DNA from: Buxus sempervirens
Lineage: Eukaryota > Streptophyta > Magnoliopsida > Buxales > Buxaceae
Direction: 5' to 3'
Length of the DNA stretch: 64,000 bases
Assembly (NCBI GenBank): GCA_947561395.2
Contig: OX387185.1
Span: 41,364,602 to 41,428,601, forward strand
Shown here: in pieces, positions 32,989 through 44,035 of the stretch
How the letters are laid out: the number at the start of each line of letters is the position of its first letter
How positions within the stretch are numbered: the stretch's first letter is position 1
The notes under the pieces: model-generated
The model's database searches: none
What the model saw: the letters and a program-made list of their open reading frames with translations, nothing else
Told to the model about the DNA's origin: nothing
Made by a program: the position numbers and the translations under genes

Positions 32989-34424
32989 GGTTCTAATCTG
33001 GCGATTGCTGAGAGGATCGGGGTTTGTCTTCCAAGGTTCTTCGCCCAATTTTATGGCAACATAGACGATGGCCACATTGGTGGTGGCCGTTTGATGTAGA
33101 ATCTGCAGAAATTGAGGGTCGTGTGGGGTGGCGGCCGTTTCTAGGATGGATGGTGATGAGAATCAAGAAAAAGTAAAAGGAAAACCAACAAGAACTCAGT
33201 ATCTGCCGCCTGTTTCCGTTTAGCCGTGATCGGAATATAAAGAGAAGAGATCGGGCGCTGCCTTGAAGATTACTGGTTCCGGGATGCACATAGTGACTGC
33301 TCTTACCCTTGGTTGAAGGAGTAAGCGAGATTGTACCTAGTTGTGATCGGAGTATGGCGTATCTTCTTATCCTTGTCCATGAGGAGTAAGGGGGATCTCC
33401 ATGTGTTATTGTGACAGAAAGCAACAGGAGGATAGGCTACTTCATGCTGTGAGGATAGCATGAGAGTAGGATGGTTTGAGGAGACCGGATAGAGGGTCTG
33501 AGGAGACCGGAATAGCTAATTGTAGTTGTGTTGTGTGTTGATCGAGGGATCATTTTCCCTTGTCTGCAGGTCCCTTTTTATAAGCTATTTTGCTTGATCA
33601 CAAAGTCTCCCAACATCCCACTGTTAGGAAGTTGAACCCTACATTATACAAACACTCCACATTTTTAGAAAGTGGGGGACCCCACTTCCCATGTTTTTCT
33701 TTAGAGAGTCCTTATCTTGTGGACTTTTTCTCAATCTCCTATGTAATGGTGGGTTTCTTAACGGACTTCACTTCCCTAAATTGAGGGATATTTGCAACCA
33801 CACAGGATTTTATCCCGCCGGGCTATGGCGGGTGTAAACTGGAGGGAACTGTTTATTCTTTTTCTGTTGTCTTTGTCTTTGTTGTTGCAGTTGAGACAGA
33901 TTTGAACTGGAGAAATCCATTTTATTCATCCAAGTAAAGTGCTCCATTGGAAGGCTCTTAGTATCATGTAATTAGTGGAAATCGAATGTCTCATGTTAGT
34001 GGAAGCTTAACACATAGTGGTAGCAGACAAAGAAGCTCGCAATATGAAGTTGGGTAGGGATTAGAAAGTCCCAAGCAGAAATGAGTAGGCGAACACAGTT
34101 CTGTATGAGATTCAGAACTGGAAGGTCTAAGTGATGTTACTTCTTTAGGATCGTTGGAGCATTCTCATAGAGGTTTGAAGTCAAAGAAGAACAAAATGGA
34201 GTAAGATTTCCTTTTTATTAGATATATAAATACCCTCTTTTTTTTTGGGTACAAAATTGTTTAAAATTTATTTTATCCATGTGCCAGGTAGATGCTCGTT
34301 GTGTATGAAGCCTCTCACTGACCGGGATTTCAAGTTAACTGAATATTACACATCTGCCTGATTCAGAAAATCTAGGGTTTCAGCTGCCTAATTATATAAG
34401 TGACACATTTATTATGGAGATAGA

Positions 34425-36102
34425 TCAATGAGAAGGTGCATGTGCAGTTGCAGGGGCAGGGGCAGGAGAGGCAGAAAATAGGCTGGAAAAGAGTCTTTCA
34501 GCAAGGAAGGCATTTGCTGCATCTGTGGGGTGGAATGCATCCCAAAACACATACTCCTTCCGGTTGGCGCAAATCTTTGCATTGGGCAAACAGAGTCCTC
34601 CAATGTTGGTATCTACATTGCAGCATGATGTGTTGGAGACCTTAAAACCTGCATACACAGAAGAATTGCAAAGCAGAACATATTTTAATAACACAATCAT
34701 TCTTGCTATGTTACCAAGCTTGTATTGGGTTTTCAAGGATAAGGAGGATAAGTGTACCATGGGAACTGGGGTTCATGATTAGTTCCAGAACTGTGGAGTA
34801 AGTATCAGCGAAAATCAGTTGTGCGACAGGGAGACTTCGGTTTAATCGGCGAATTAGCTTATGTACGTTGGAGTTGAATTGCAAGACCCACTGATTGACT
34901 CTTTTCAAGCAATCTCCTTTTTTGGATTTCACCCTCTGGGAGGGAATGCAGCCCAGTGGTCCTAGTCCATGGAACACCATCTTTCTTGCACCAAGTTGGT
35001 GGAGCCTCTTATATGGGGCAAACCAAAACATAAACTTGCTTATAAGAACTTTGTTGAAATGTGTAACAGAAGATTAGTAAAAACCGGTTAATCTCATGCC
35101 TCATGCTGAAATGATTTTGCTGTTTGATTGTTTCACATTAGCAACATAAGAACAGGTTATAGAATGGTCATGGAGTCCAAGTTGCAGTACATCCTACCTG
35201 AAGTTGTTTGTCCAAAGTGGAGATCATGAGGTCCATGAAGTCTTCAGCCGTGTACTGCTGACCATCTAATAAGAAGGGCTGCAAGAAGTTGTTGACATAG
35301 TCATTGCTGCCTGTAATCCACAGAAAGGGAAGCAGAGATGGTCACAACTTGGTCACAATTCTGAAAAAGGTAAGTGAAAGGTCTTCTTTGTATTTGTTAA
35401 AAGATTACCTATTCCAATTAAGTAAACAGCCTCATTCAGTAACTTGTTTGCAGCCTTTTCTCCAATCTTAGTGTTAATTGCTTTCTTTGTCTTCTCAAAA
35501 CAGCCTATCTGGTCGTCAAAAGAGAGTTTTTGAATCTGCAACACAAGCAAAAGCACAGACAGAATGAGGCAATACAATTATACCAAGTGATTGTAGGAGG
35601 TACAAATTTAACACAAAGGATGAATCAAAGAGATTACGAAATAGGCTCCTGTGTCATTAAGGATTCCAGCTCCACCGGACGCATAATTAACTCCTTTAAG
35701 AAGCGCATCATCATGTTCCGACAGCGACAGATACGGTGGCGGCGGTGGAATCCCAAGCTTTGAAGCTACAGATTTCAGAATAAACACCATTAGCAAGGCA
35801 AAAGAAATCAAACTACTAATGTAATGAGATGGGATCAATTTAATCATATTGTAATTACATATTATGTCACCGATAGTCCTTCCATTTGTAAATCTCCCTG
35901 TAGGGTTCCCTCCCATGTAATCAATCCCATACCATGGGTAGTTTGATTTCGCAAGGGAATACTGAAGATAATTGTTGTTTCCAACTTCTGTCAATGAGTC
36001 GCCAAAGATAAATGTAACGAGCGGTGCTGCGGAGGCCATGGCCACCATGACTGCAACACTGACAACAGCAAAGGTCTTCTTCTTCCAGTGCCTTGCTGCC
36101 AT
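34425..36102 (-). CDS. GDSL esterase/lipase (SGNH hydrolase), secreted
   Basis: Six minus-strand exons: 36102-35859, 35765-35638, 35535-35409, 35310-35198, 35007-34758 and 34648-34425. All have GT-AG junctions and consistent phases, giving 361 residues. The N-terminal basic and hydrophobic stretch (to about residue 25) is a signal peptide. Block I is FIFGDSLTEVGNNNY with nucleophile Ser36. Block II is GVNYASGGAGI, block III is IGIGSNDYVNN, and block V is DAFHPTDA with Asp324 and His327. The product resembles Arabidopsis At5g37690-type plant SGNH hydrolases; the substrate is unknown, with cuticle or acyl-ester metabolism the usual suggestions. An upstream in-frame ATG at 36127-36129 would add nine residues, but it lies only 17 bp below a TATA box, probably upstream of the transcript start. 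The C-terminus ends in a Pro/Ala-rich tail (SPAPAPATAHAP) resembling an arabinogalactan glycosylation module, unusual for this family. The gene converges on the pseudogene. Confidence 0.93.
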
Positions 36103-36146
36103 ATTTCTTTTCTTTTTCCCTACAGTCATGGGAGATTAATGCAAGG

Positions 36147-36153
36147 ATTTATA
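36147..36153 (-). promoter_or_regulatory. TATA box of the GDSL gene
   Basis: TATAAAT on the minus strand lies about 45 bp upstream of ATG 36102. A usual start about 30 bp downstream falls near 36120, which favours the ATG at 36100-36102 over the one at 36127-36129. Confidence 0.6.
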
Positions 36154-36644
36154 GTAACAGTCAGCAGACACAATTCAAGTCATGCTCACTTCTCTAGTTT
36201 CAAATTTTAGGTACTTATTTTCCTATCTGTCAAGGTCCTCATGGGAAAAAGGACCCCTTTGGTGGTGAATATGATTTGGTAAGTTGCTGGTGGCTGATGA
36301 TCTCTCCTGCGGTTGGCCAACTTGGCCCATTTGAACCATATGGTCAGTGCCTTAAAGCTTCTGTAACATGTCCTTAAATACATGAATTGGGAGATATGAA
36401 TCTGAAATTAAGCATTAATTGTTATGTTCAGTATGACTTAATCCTGCACGAGATGCTTGATTTGGTTAAAAATGACACAAATTTCTTTTTCTTATTCCTC
36501 AAGTTTGTTAGTTATATCTTCCCTTAACTATTTTCTCTAAAATTTCTACTCTAAGTCTCAACAAATATCAAGTGACTTTAGAAAAGCAATTTGTAAATGG
36601 TATATGGCAACTATCCCTATGTGTGAGATGCCTTAACCCATAAG

Positions 36645-36671
36645 ACTAAACCCTAATGGGTAGGGTTTAGT
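36645..36671. promoter_or_regulatory. Telo-box palindrome upstream of the GDSL gene
   Basis: ACTAAACCCTA and TAGGGTTTAGT form a perfect 11-bp inverted repeat around the loop ATGGG. The sequence contains AAACCCTAA, the plant telo-box motif, in both orientations. It lies about 540 bp upstream of the GDSL start. Regulatory meaning is inferred. Confidence 0.45.
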
Positions 36672-36927
36672 ATTCCATAAATCAGGTAAGGTTCAGCCCA
36701 ACCCGTCCAGAGCCTGACCTTAATTTATTCAATTATATGTTTTCCAATATATGTTATATAAAAATGCATATTTTTTATATATTAATTAGTTTATTATCTA
36801 TTACCCTTATAAAAGTATGAATCACACCAAACATTTTGTTTGATTTTTGTCGTTTAGTCAATTATAAAATTCTTTCTTCACAAAAAAAGAAAAAAAACAC
36901 CGACTCAAAATTTTAATATTAGTATTA

Positions 36928-37215
36928 TGAAAATTGGTTTTCAGTGATATTTTTCAAAAATAATTCAGATTCAGTTTTAGTTCTTGGTAATTTAGAAATA
37001 GTAATAATTTATAAAAGTAATTAAGAACCAGTGTCAATTTACTATTTATAAAAAGTTTATTCCATAAACAGTCTTAACATACTTGCAATCCTTTTTTCAC
37101 ACACCAAAAACAAAAGGTTTACGAGGGTATTTTTGAAGAAATTATATGCACATTAAAATTACACTCATTTTTAATTATTTTAGAAAAAAATCACTATTTC
37201 ATTTTAATTATTTTA
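36928..37215. mobile_element. Diverged MITE, family M1
   Basis: GAAAATTGGTTTTCAGTGAT, then a GATTCAG word and TTGGTAATTTAGA, match the left end of the M1 family. The right end is degraded and includes a doubled TTTTAATTATTTTAGAAAAA word. Confidence 0.5.
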
Positions 37216-37265
37216 GAAAAAACGCTGTATGACTGTACAAAGCGCAGCTTCTTTTGATCTTTTAT

Positions 37266-37604
37266 GGGAAAATTAGTTTTTAGTAGTATTTTTTAATATA
37301 TTTCAGATTCAGTCGTCATTTCTTGGTAATTGAGACTTAGTGATTCCTTCTAAAATAATTAAAAAAAGTGTCATTTTAATCTTCATGAACTATTTCTTCC
37401 AAAAATAACCTCAAAAAGACTTGCAAACTTTACTTGTATCAAAATGAGTGAAAAGGTTTTTGAAGTCTTTTGAGGGCATTTGGGAAGAAATTCTTTATAA
37501 ACAAAAAATACATCAATTCTCCTAAAAAAGTATCATTAATAATTAATTTCTAAAAATTGATTGACTGAATCTGAATTATTTTGAAAAATATCAACCACTT
37601 TCCC
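37266..37604. mobile_element. MITE, family M1
   Basis: A 339-bp element with inverted ends: GGGAAAATTAGTTTTTAGTA at the left and TATCAACCACTTTCCC at the right. Subterminal ATTCAGTCGTCAT and GACTGAATCTGAATTATTTT are reverse complements of each other. It is non-coding. Confidence 0.65.
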
Positions 37605-38550
37605 ATTGTTTGGAATCCTTTCTCTTTTAGTGCGGATGAAAAATATAATTTAATAAATAAAACAAAACAATTGCGGCCACATCAAATGTGGGTAATTAGT
37701 ACAAGAAAATGTAATAAATTAACAAAATGTAGTTTAAAAATAAAAGATATAAATGGCATAAAAAATAATCTATTGTCCTACATTATAAAACAAATGACAA
37801 TAAACATAATTTAAAAAGAAAAACAAAATATTTTAATCAAATAGTGCAATAATTCTTTAAACGATACAGATGACACAAGGAGGAAGAGTAACTTGCATTC
37901 GAATATTGAGAAATGGTTATTTGGCATCTAGCATAGTTAAACAAAAAAAAAAATTTTTTTTTTAAATAGCACGGTTAAACAATTACTACAATAAATAAAG
38001 CAAACGAGTAGCCCGACTTTAATCGATATTTGAGAATGTTAGTCTATCATGCTCTAACTTTTAGTCATTTGTTTTCTTTGTCAAGACGAAAAAGAAAATT
38101 ATTTTATATCAATCACCCTTTCTTTTTATGGCTATGGATGCCATATAAGCTTTAACTAACAATCCAATTTCCATCTTGATGGCAATGAATGAAGTGCATA
38201 TAAATGTTTATGCAAAACTGTTCATTAAATGGTTAATTTTTTTTTTGTTGGAACAGATGAATATATATAATACTAAACATGTAAGGTTTGTACACATGTA
38301 AAGTTTTGTTTAAATACTTAATTAGTCAACATTATAAGTGATAAGGGAGTCGGGATTAGCGCTATAGCCCTTTAAATTTATGAAAACTTATTTAATGACC
38401 CCCAACAAGATAAATGATAGATAATAAATGTGGATTTTAAAGAAAGTTCGGGTAAAGAAAGTCATCCTTTTTTTTTTCCTTATATTGTTAAATGCTATGA
38501 ACAAAGTGATTTAAGTCTTACTTCTTACTCTTAACAAAAATCTTTTCCTT
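37605..38550. other. AT-rich stretch; no gene seen
   Basis: Very AT-rich sequence with poly-A and poly-T runs. The open frame at 37581-37814 has a Lys/Asn/Ile composition typical of random AT-rich DNA. Part of it may be the 5' end of the Helitron that follows. Confidence 0.4.
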
Positions 38551-38559
38551 TCAAAATTT

Positions 38560-40357
38560 TTTTGTAGTACCATCAAGGTACACATGTGATCCTATCACAT
38601 GTAATGCATGTAGTCATTATAACTCCATTTTTTTAACCTCACCCAATATTATAATGTGTCCTTTCACATCAAATTATATTCGAAGATACAACAACAAATT
38701 TGCTTTCACATCATTAGGAATTAGTTATGACAAAACTTTAGCTCAAAGAAATAAAGGAATTTATACCTTCAAAGTACATGGTTAGGTTTATCATTACATA
38801 AATAACTTATTGCCATCAGATGATCATCCTAAATTTGTACAACTATATTTTTATGATACTGAACATGAAATGGAAAATAGACTACTTGATTGTTCTAAAC
38901 TTAGCAAAGATATTACTAATAAAAGATATTGATATTACTGAGACTAGCCAAATTATAATAAAAACAAACATTGGTTTGGATCAACGAATTTATAATGCCC
39001 CTTCAGCATCACAAGTAGCTGGAATTTGGATTGACAATAACAGTACAAATGAAGAATGTAAACATGACATAATAGCATACAGTCGTTCAGGAGGAAGTAA
39101 AAAAATACAATATTATTATGGTTGTTATGATCCTTTACAATACCCATTACTATTTCCTTATGGTAATTTTGGTTGGCATGATAATATACAAAAACTACCC
39201 AAAAAAGTACAATTCATGTTCAAGATATAACACAAAATACATCAATTACAACCGAAATAAAATCTGTTGCTTCTTCAATACTAAAAGGAGGATTAAAAGG
39301 TATATTTTAATTATCAACAACTAATTTTAACCTAGGATAGCATATCTTCCATAAAAACATTTACAGATTATTTTATTTTTTATAATATCTAACAGTAGCT
39401 TTACTTTTATGTATTTCAGCATCTAAAGCGAGTGGCAAAAAAAATGTCAAATATATCATGTAGACAATACTATTGTTATAAGTTACAAATACGAAATTCT
39501 AAAACTTCAATCTTATTACATGTTGGACGTTTATTACAACAGTATATAGTCAATATGTATATTAAAATCGAGAGTTCTCGTCTATATTATTTTAGAAAAC
39601 ATCAAGATATTATTCGTGCTGATTTATATCAAGGAATACTTGATAGTATTTCTATACGAGAAAAACATGCTTCAAAAATTGGAAAAAGAATTGTTTTACC
39701 GTCATCATTTATTGGAGGACCAAGAGATATGTGACAACGATATTTAGATGCAATGGCATTAGTTCAAAAGTATGGTAAACAAGATATCTTTTTAACAAAA
39801 ACATGCAATCCATCTTGGCCTGAAATTAAAAACGAATTACACAATGGAGAAGAAGCTCAAAATAGATCAGATCTAATAACAAGAATTTTCAAAGCTAAAC
39901 TAGAAGACTTGAAAAACGAATTATTTAAAAAGAAGACATTTGGATGTGTTATTGCCTGTATATGTCATTGAATTCCAAAAATGAGGATTGCCACATGCAC
40001 ATTTTCTGCTTATATTAGACTTAGACCACAAAATTTGAAAACCAGATATGTATGATAAATGTAAATATAACTATGAAAAAAGGAAAATGTAAATATAACT
40101 ATTCATGAGAATTTTGTCCATATACAACTCAGGGACAAAATTCATATCCTCTATACATACGTAGAAATACTGGAGAGAAGATCAAAGTTCGAAACCATTG
40201 GTTAGATAATTGTTGGGTTATACCTTATAATCCATATTTACGAGCAAAATTTGATTGCCATATAAATGTTGAAGTTTGTTCAACAATTAAAGGAGTTAAA
40301 TACTTGTACAAGTATATTTATAAAGGTCATGATAAAATTGCTTTCCATATTAGTACT
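38560..40357 (+). pseudogene. Helitron Rep/helicase, N-terminal part, decayed and interrupted
   Basis: Pieces of a Helitron_like_N protein follow in order. They are GISYDKTLAQRNKGIYTFKV and LPSDDHPKFVQLYFYDTEHE (about 38700-38880), SASQVAGIWIDNN and YYYGCYDPLQYPLLFPYGNF (about 39000-39170), LPSSFIGGPRDM and CNPSWPEIKNEL (about 39700-39840), then NPYLRAKFDCHINVEVCSTI and KYLYKYIYKGHDKIAFHI (about 40230-40350). Frameshifts and stops occur throughout (for example a TGA at about 39732). No helicase motifs are reached, because an LTR inserted at 40358 cuts the frame. Very low GC resembles the surrounding spacer. Helitron termini were not located. Confidence 0.85.
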
Positions 40358-41895
40358 TGTGAGACATGGAAAATCACCTACGTGACTTCCTTATCAACAC
40401 ACAGGGTTTACAAAAGATTGGAGTCGCCAACATTCAAGTTAAGGTGTGAATGGACACCAAAGTGATCATAAAAGGGGAAAAATAGAGCTAAAGTAGCTCT
40501 AATTCATGGTTAAATCCAGAGATTGGGTAAGGGGATTAATTTATGAATAGGGGAAGGTGTTAGGCCCACCCCTATTCATCCACACAAGGTGGTTGCCAAA
40601 TGCCGTTCATACTTTAAATAATTACTTGCAAGCAAAAATCAAAATAAAGTACTTATAAAAGACAAAAATATGTATGGTTTCTCCATATGAATGATCCAAT
40701 TAATTCTGGACTCTCTATATAGATATACCACTTCTAGGGTTTCATGAAAAATCAAAATAAACTCAACAAAAACTAAGTTTAAAGCCAAACTTGGAAAATC
40801 AACTTAAGGTTAAATTACTAAAGCTTTGAAAACTCAACCAATCAAAGGTCCTCCAATCCAAACCCCAGCCGACTAATACCACAGCCATTTGATGGTTTTC
40901 ATGAAGTAGAAAATGCAGTAGAAATTCCACCCAAATCTGATAAAGACCGAGGAAAATACATTTGCTGAAATTTACTGTTATAAAACCGTCAAAACCAAGA
41001 GTGACCATGCAATATGGATTGAGATCACTTGAAATATGTTGAAGATCAAACTCATAACCATTTAGGGTAAATATCTGACTTATATCTCTCATTAATTGGA
41101 GAGAGGAAGCCAAATCCACCCAAGTTGATAAAAAACAATAAAATAAGAGAGATTTGACCATAAGGTTTTCTCTCAAAGATTGAAGCCATTTGAAACCATT
41201 TCATAAAACCCTAAGAGATTATTCTAAGGCTCTTGATCTCAGATCTACCATATTGAACATAGTGAATATAGAATTCAAGCCTATATTAATCAAAAGAAAG
41301 AAACTAGTGAATTTTGTGTAGTTGTATGAAAAATCAGAATTTTAGGAGGAAAAAGAGGATCTAATGCTATGGATAGCATAGATCCATATGGTTCCTCCAG
41401 ATTTGAAACAAGATCATAACAATACAACCACACACAGAATATCAAAAGACATACAAAGGATCATCACAGAAAAAGGGTTCTAATCTAGGGATCCATTTCT
41501 GTTCTCGTTTCCCCTAGCTCTCTTTTCACATTTTACGGCTAGAGAGGGTGCTTAAGGTATTTAGAGGTAGGTTTGGGGCTACAAGCATAAGCAGGTCTCT
41601 ATACTACAGAAAGGTAGAAGAAGAGACTATCCTAAGATTAATGAAAAGAAAAGAGGAGAGGAGAGGCTTATCTTGGTTGCTTGAGAGGGTTGAGAGGTAG
41701 GGGTTCCATTCTTCTCCAGGAGCTCTTCAAGCTTCAATTTCCAGCCCTTTTCTAGAGAAGAGACCTTTTATTTATAGGCAAAGTCAAGGGTAATTTGTAT
41801 GAGTTGTATTTATTTTATAGGCCAAAGTTTCTTTCTAGATTCTTCCAACTCAATTTTAAGGCATGAGTTGGAGTAAATCTATAAGTTCCGGAGGC
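40358..41895 (-). mobile_element. LTR, family A, cut by another LTR element
   Basis: Starts TGTGAGACATGG after GTACT (40353-40357) inside the Helitron. The TATA box (minus) lies at 41769-41776. Sequence follows the copy at 6448, with deletions, as far as 41895, where an element starting TGTAACGCCC begins. The missing outer end of this LTR was not found in the window, so no target duplication can be confirmed. Confidence 0.75.
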
Positions 41896-43301
41896 TGTAA
41901 CGCCCTAGATCCGAGTTACGTAATAAAATCGTAACTCAACTCCGAAGGTTAATTTTTCACACAAGATTGATATATCAGAGTGAAGGAAAAACATGAATGA
42001 AACAATAACTAGATAATCAAAGTGCGCTACAATCCCAAACTAAATAAAATAAATACAGTAATACAACTCTAAACTTACATAACCGAGCAACTACCCACAG
42101 GTATCGTCATCTCCAAGAACAGCTGAAAACAAAACAAAACAATACGGAATGAGATACGAATATCCCAGTAAGCAACACATGGATGCACAAATACATTTTT
42201 CTTATTTATAAAACATGGATCGAATAATAAGTAGATAAAAATGGCGATAACAGGATTAATCCAACTAAGCTCACAATAATTCAGTAGACAAAGATGATAT
42301 AACTAATAAAGACCAGCATGTAAGTTAAATTTGTAGTATCGATGTCAACTAACCTGAATACTCACGAAATCCAATATAATCATAAAACCACGACTCGATG
42401 AAACCGAGTTTTCATAACAATTCAATAGATATATCTCGAATCAAGTCAACTGCCAATATCGATAAAATCACATCATGCTCAAGTGTACACATCCGTGTAT
42501 ATATCCGCCTACCAAGGATCGGATATTGAAATGACGTTTTACTCCAGGTACCGCCATCCAATATCGGCCTACTCCGGGTATCGACGTTGACAACACCAGA
42601 TTACTTGTAGTGTCGGCGTTGCTCTATGCCGGGGTGGAGATACAAATACCGATAAAACAAACCATAGAGGCCAATGTTATGAAGTTCACTTTAATTGGGT
42701 AATTTGCATGTCAGAGCGACATCCAAGCCTCGTACACAATCCGGTCAACATAGACTCAACACTCTGAAATGACGGCCTACTCAGGTATTGTCATCCAATG
42801 TTGGCCTACTCCGGGTATCGACATTGACAATCTGGCCTATACAAGGATATGTGCTGCTCTACATTGGTCATGGCAACACTCATGGCAATGCAATTACAGC
42901 AATAAAGTTAACACATCACATTACTAAGCTTAGACTCTGGATCCAGGACAAGCTAGACCTTAAACAAATAAACTTAGAAAATCAACTCAATGTATAACCC
43001 ACCATATAAAAACAACATCTCATGCCACCACGGCTAAACGAAAACAGTATTTATTATGGGTCACTCAGGACCAGATCACTCCATCATGGAGTCCTTAAAG
43101 TATGTATTTATCATGGGTCACACAGGACCAGCTCGCTCCATCATGGAGTCCTCAAAGTATGTATTCTCCAATAAATTTCCTAGAACAAAATAGAATATGA
43201 TTCTAAACTGGCCACCGATATAAAACAATATTCGAGTAAATCATTTCTGGAGTATACTATGAACAATAATTAGATAAATCCCAGCAAAATAAATATAGTT
43301 T
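41896..43301 (-). mobile_element. LTR-like element, family C, left part
   Basis: Begins TGTAACGCCC, the reverse complement of an LTR end of GGGCGTTACA type, which compares with GGGCGTGACA at 48270. It includes repeated words of the kind GGCCTACTCCGGGTATCG(A)CG (about 42500-42840) and a doubled 60-bp segment around CATGGGTCAC..AGGACCAG (about 43050-43160). A solo LTR of family A inserted at 43302 splits it; it continues at 48638. No coding sequence is supported. Confidence 0.5.
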
Positions 43302-43869
43302 TGTAGACACCCAAAAATTGCACGATTTTTGATAAATCTTGAAGGAGAGAAATATTTTATTGGAATTTTCAATTCTTAGCATTGGGTTTGAGATCCTTAA
43401 TCCATTTGAATCCAAAACCACAGAGGAAAGGACTCAAATTCAATCTTTTGCGCAAAGTCAAACTTTTTCTAGTTGAATTTTGTTGACTTTTGACCCCAAA
43501 AAATGAAATATTTTTTAAAGCAAGATTTCCAGATAATTTTTCCTGGTAATTAGGTTTTTAGCAATGTTATTGCATAAATGAATTTTTTGAGATTTTAAAT
43601 CTTGATATTAACATGTTGAACCTTTTTACCAGACCTGAAAAACTGGAATTTAACCTGGAACTGGAAAGTTGACTTTTTATTCACTTGGAATTTGGGTCTG
43701 GAACTATTTTTAATGGATTCAAATGGGGGGTGTTTGCTTATTTACATGTAATATCTTAAGTAAATGGAGATTAAAAAATACGAGGACATTTACTTAAATG
43801 ATATTACATGTAAATAAGTATTGCCTGTGCAGGTAAGGGTTAGTGCCATGCAGAAGCTGTGCAGAGAAG

Positions 43870-44035
43870 TATTTTTCTTTGTATCCGATATTATATGTCG
43901 GATACAAGCCTTTTTCTTTATATCTGATTGATAATGTCGGATACAAGCCTTTTTCTTTGTATCCGATGTATAATGTCGGATACAAACATTATTGTTTATA
44001 TCCGACCTGAGTTGCCGGATACAAGTGTTTTGCTG
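43870..44035 (+). repeat. Array of GTATCCGA/TCGGATAC hairpins upstream of the LTR TATA box
   Basis: Successive units each pair a (T)ATCCGA-type word with TCGGATA about 10-14 bp later; four are visible at a spacing of about 45 bp. The array lies about 150-320 bp upstream of the TATA box. The same array, with unit differences, is found in the copies at 395-535 and 10840-10970. The position suggests a promoter-enhancer role, which is inferred. Confidence 0.6.

Larger units (their letters stand above)
28227..33840 (+). mobile_element. Rearranged LTR retroelement (family B) with internal long inverted repeat
   Basis: Flanked by the 5-bp duplication GGAGG (28222-28226 and 33841-33845). The 5' LTR is 28227-29238 (TGTTCCC to GTGTAAACA, TTTTTATAAG box near 28975). 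Interior arm 1 is 29239-about 30553. A second, 3'-truncated LTR copy lies at 30570-31373. Arm 2, an inverted copy of the LTR end and interior, lies at about 31449-32988. A 5'-truncated LTR (about 32988-33840), with its last base A changed to T, closes the element. The interior is full of short palindromes of the TGGCCATGA and TGGTCATGC kind and encodes no gag or pol. It is non-autonomous and sits in an intron of the pseudogene, in the same orientation. Confidence 0.8.
26526..34203 (+). pseudogene. Mediator-associated protein 2 / RPA34.5-like pseudogene
   Basis: Pieces of one gene lie in order. The start (26526) reads YSPPPEFQED, then, after a 4-bp GGAT duplication (26585-26592) that shifts the frame, VDISLANSTEIWLIQYPINQ. 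The next piece (about 26695-26774) reads LHHDGRLGSF...GSSG, with two in-frame TAG stops (26729 and 26762). The next (26965-27041) reads AYNFAAQEPDAAVFLSS. After a 5.6-kb LTR element comes the C-terminal exon (about 33892-34203) with a Ser-rich stretch, three stops, GSLEHSHRG and SKKNKME. Intron-like gaps with GT/AG borders show that this is a duplicated gene, not a retrocopy. The family (plant mediator-associated protein 2, RNA polymerase I subunit RPA34.5 domain) is recalled from motifs; exons between 27050 and 28220 were not identified. Confidence 0.65.

Noticed and set aside
36100..36129. Upstream ATG at 36127-36129 as start of the GDSL protein
   Set aside because: It lies too close to the TATA box to be within the mRNA, and the signal peptide is complete from the second ATG.
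37581..37814. 77-residue open frame
   Set aside because: Lys/Asn/Ile composition of AT-rich DNA, no domain, overlaps the end of a MITE.
43870..44035. Regularly spaced palindromic repeats considered as a CRISPR-like array
   Set aside because: Plant nuclear LTR context, units imperfect, spacers similar to each other, no cas genes.
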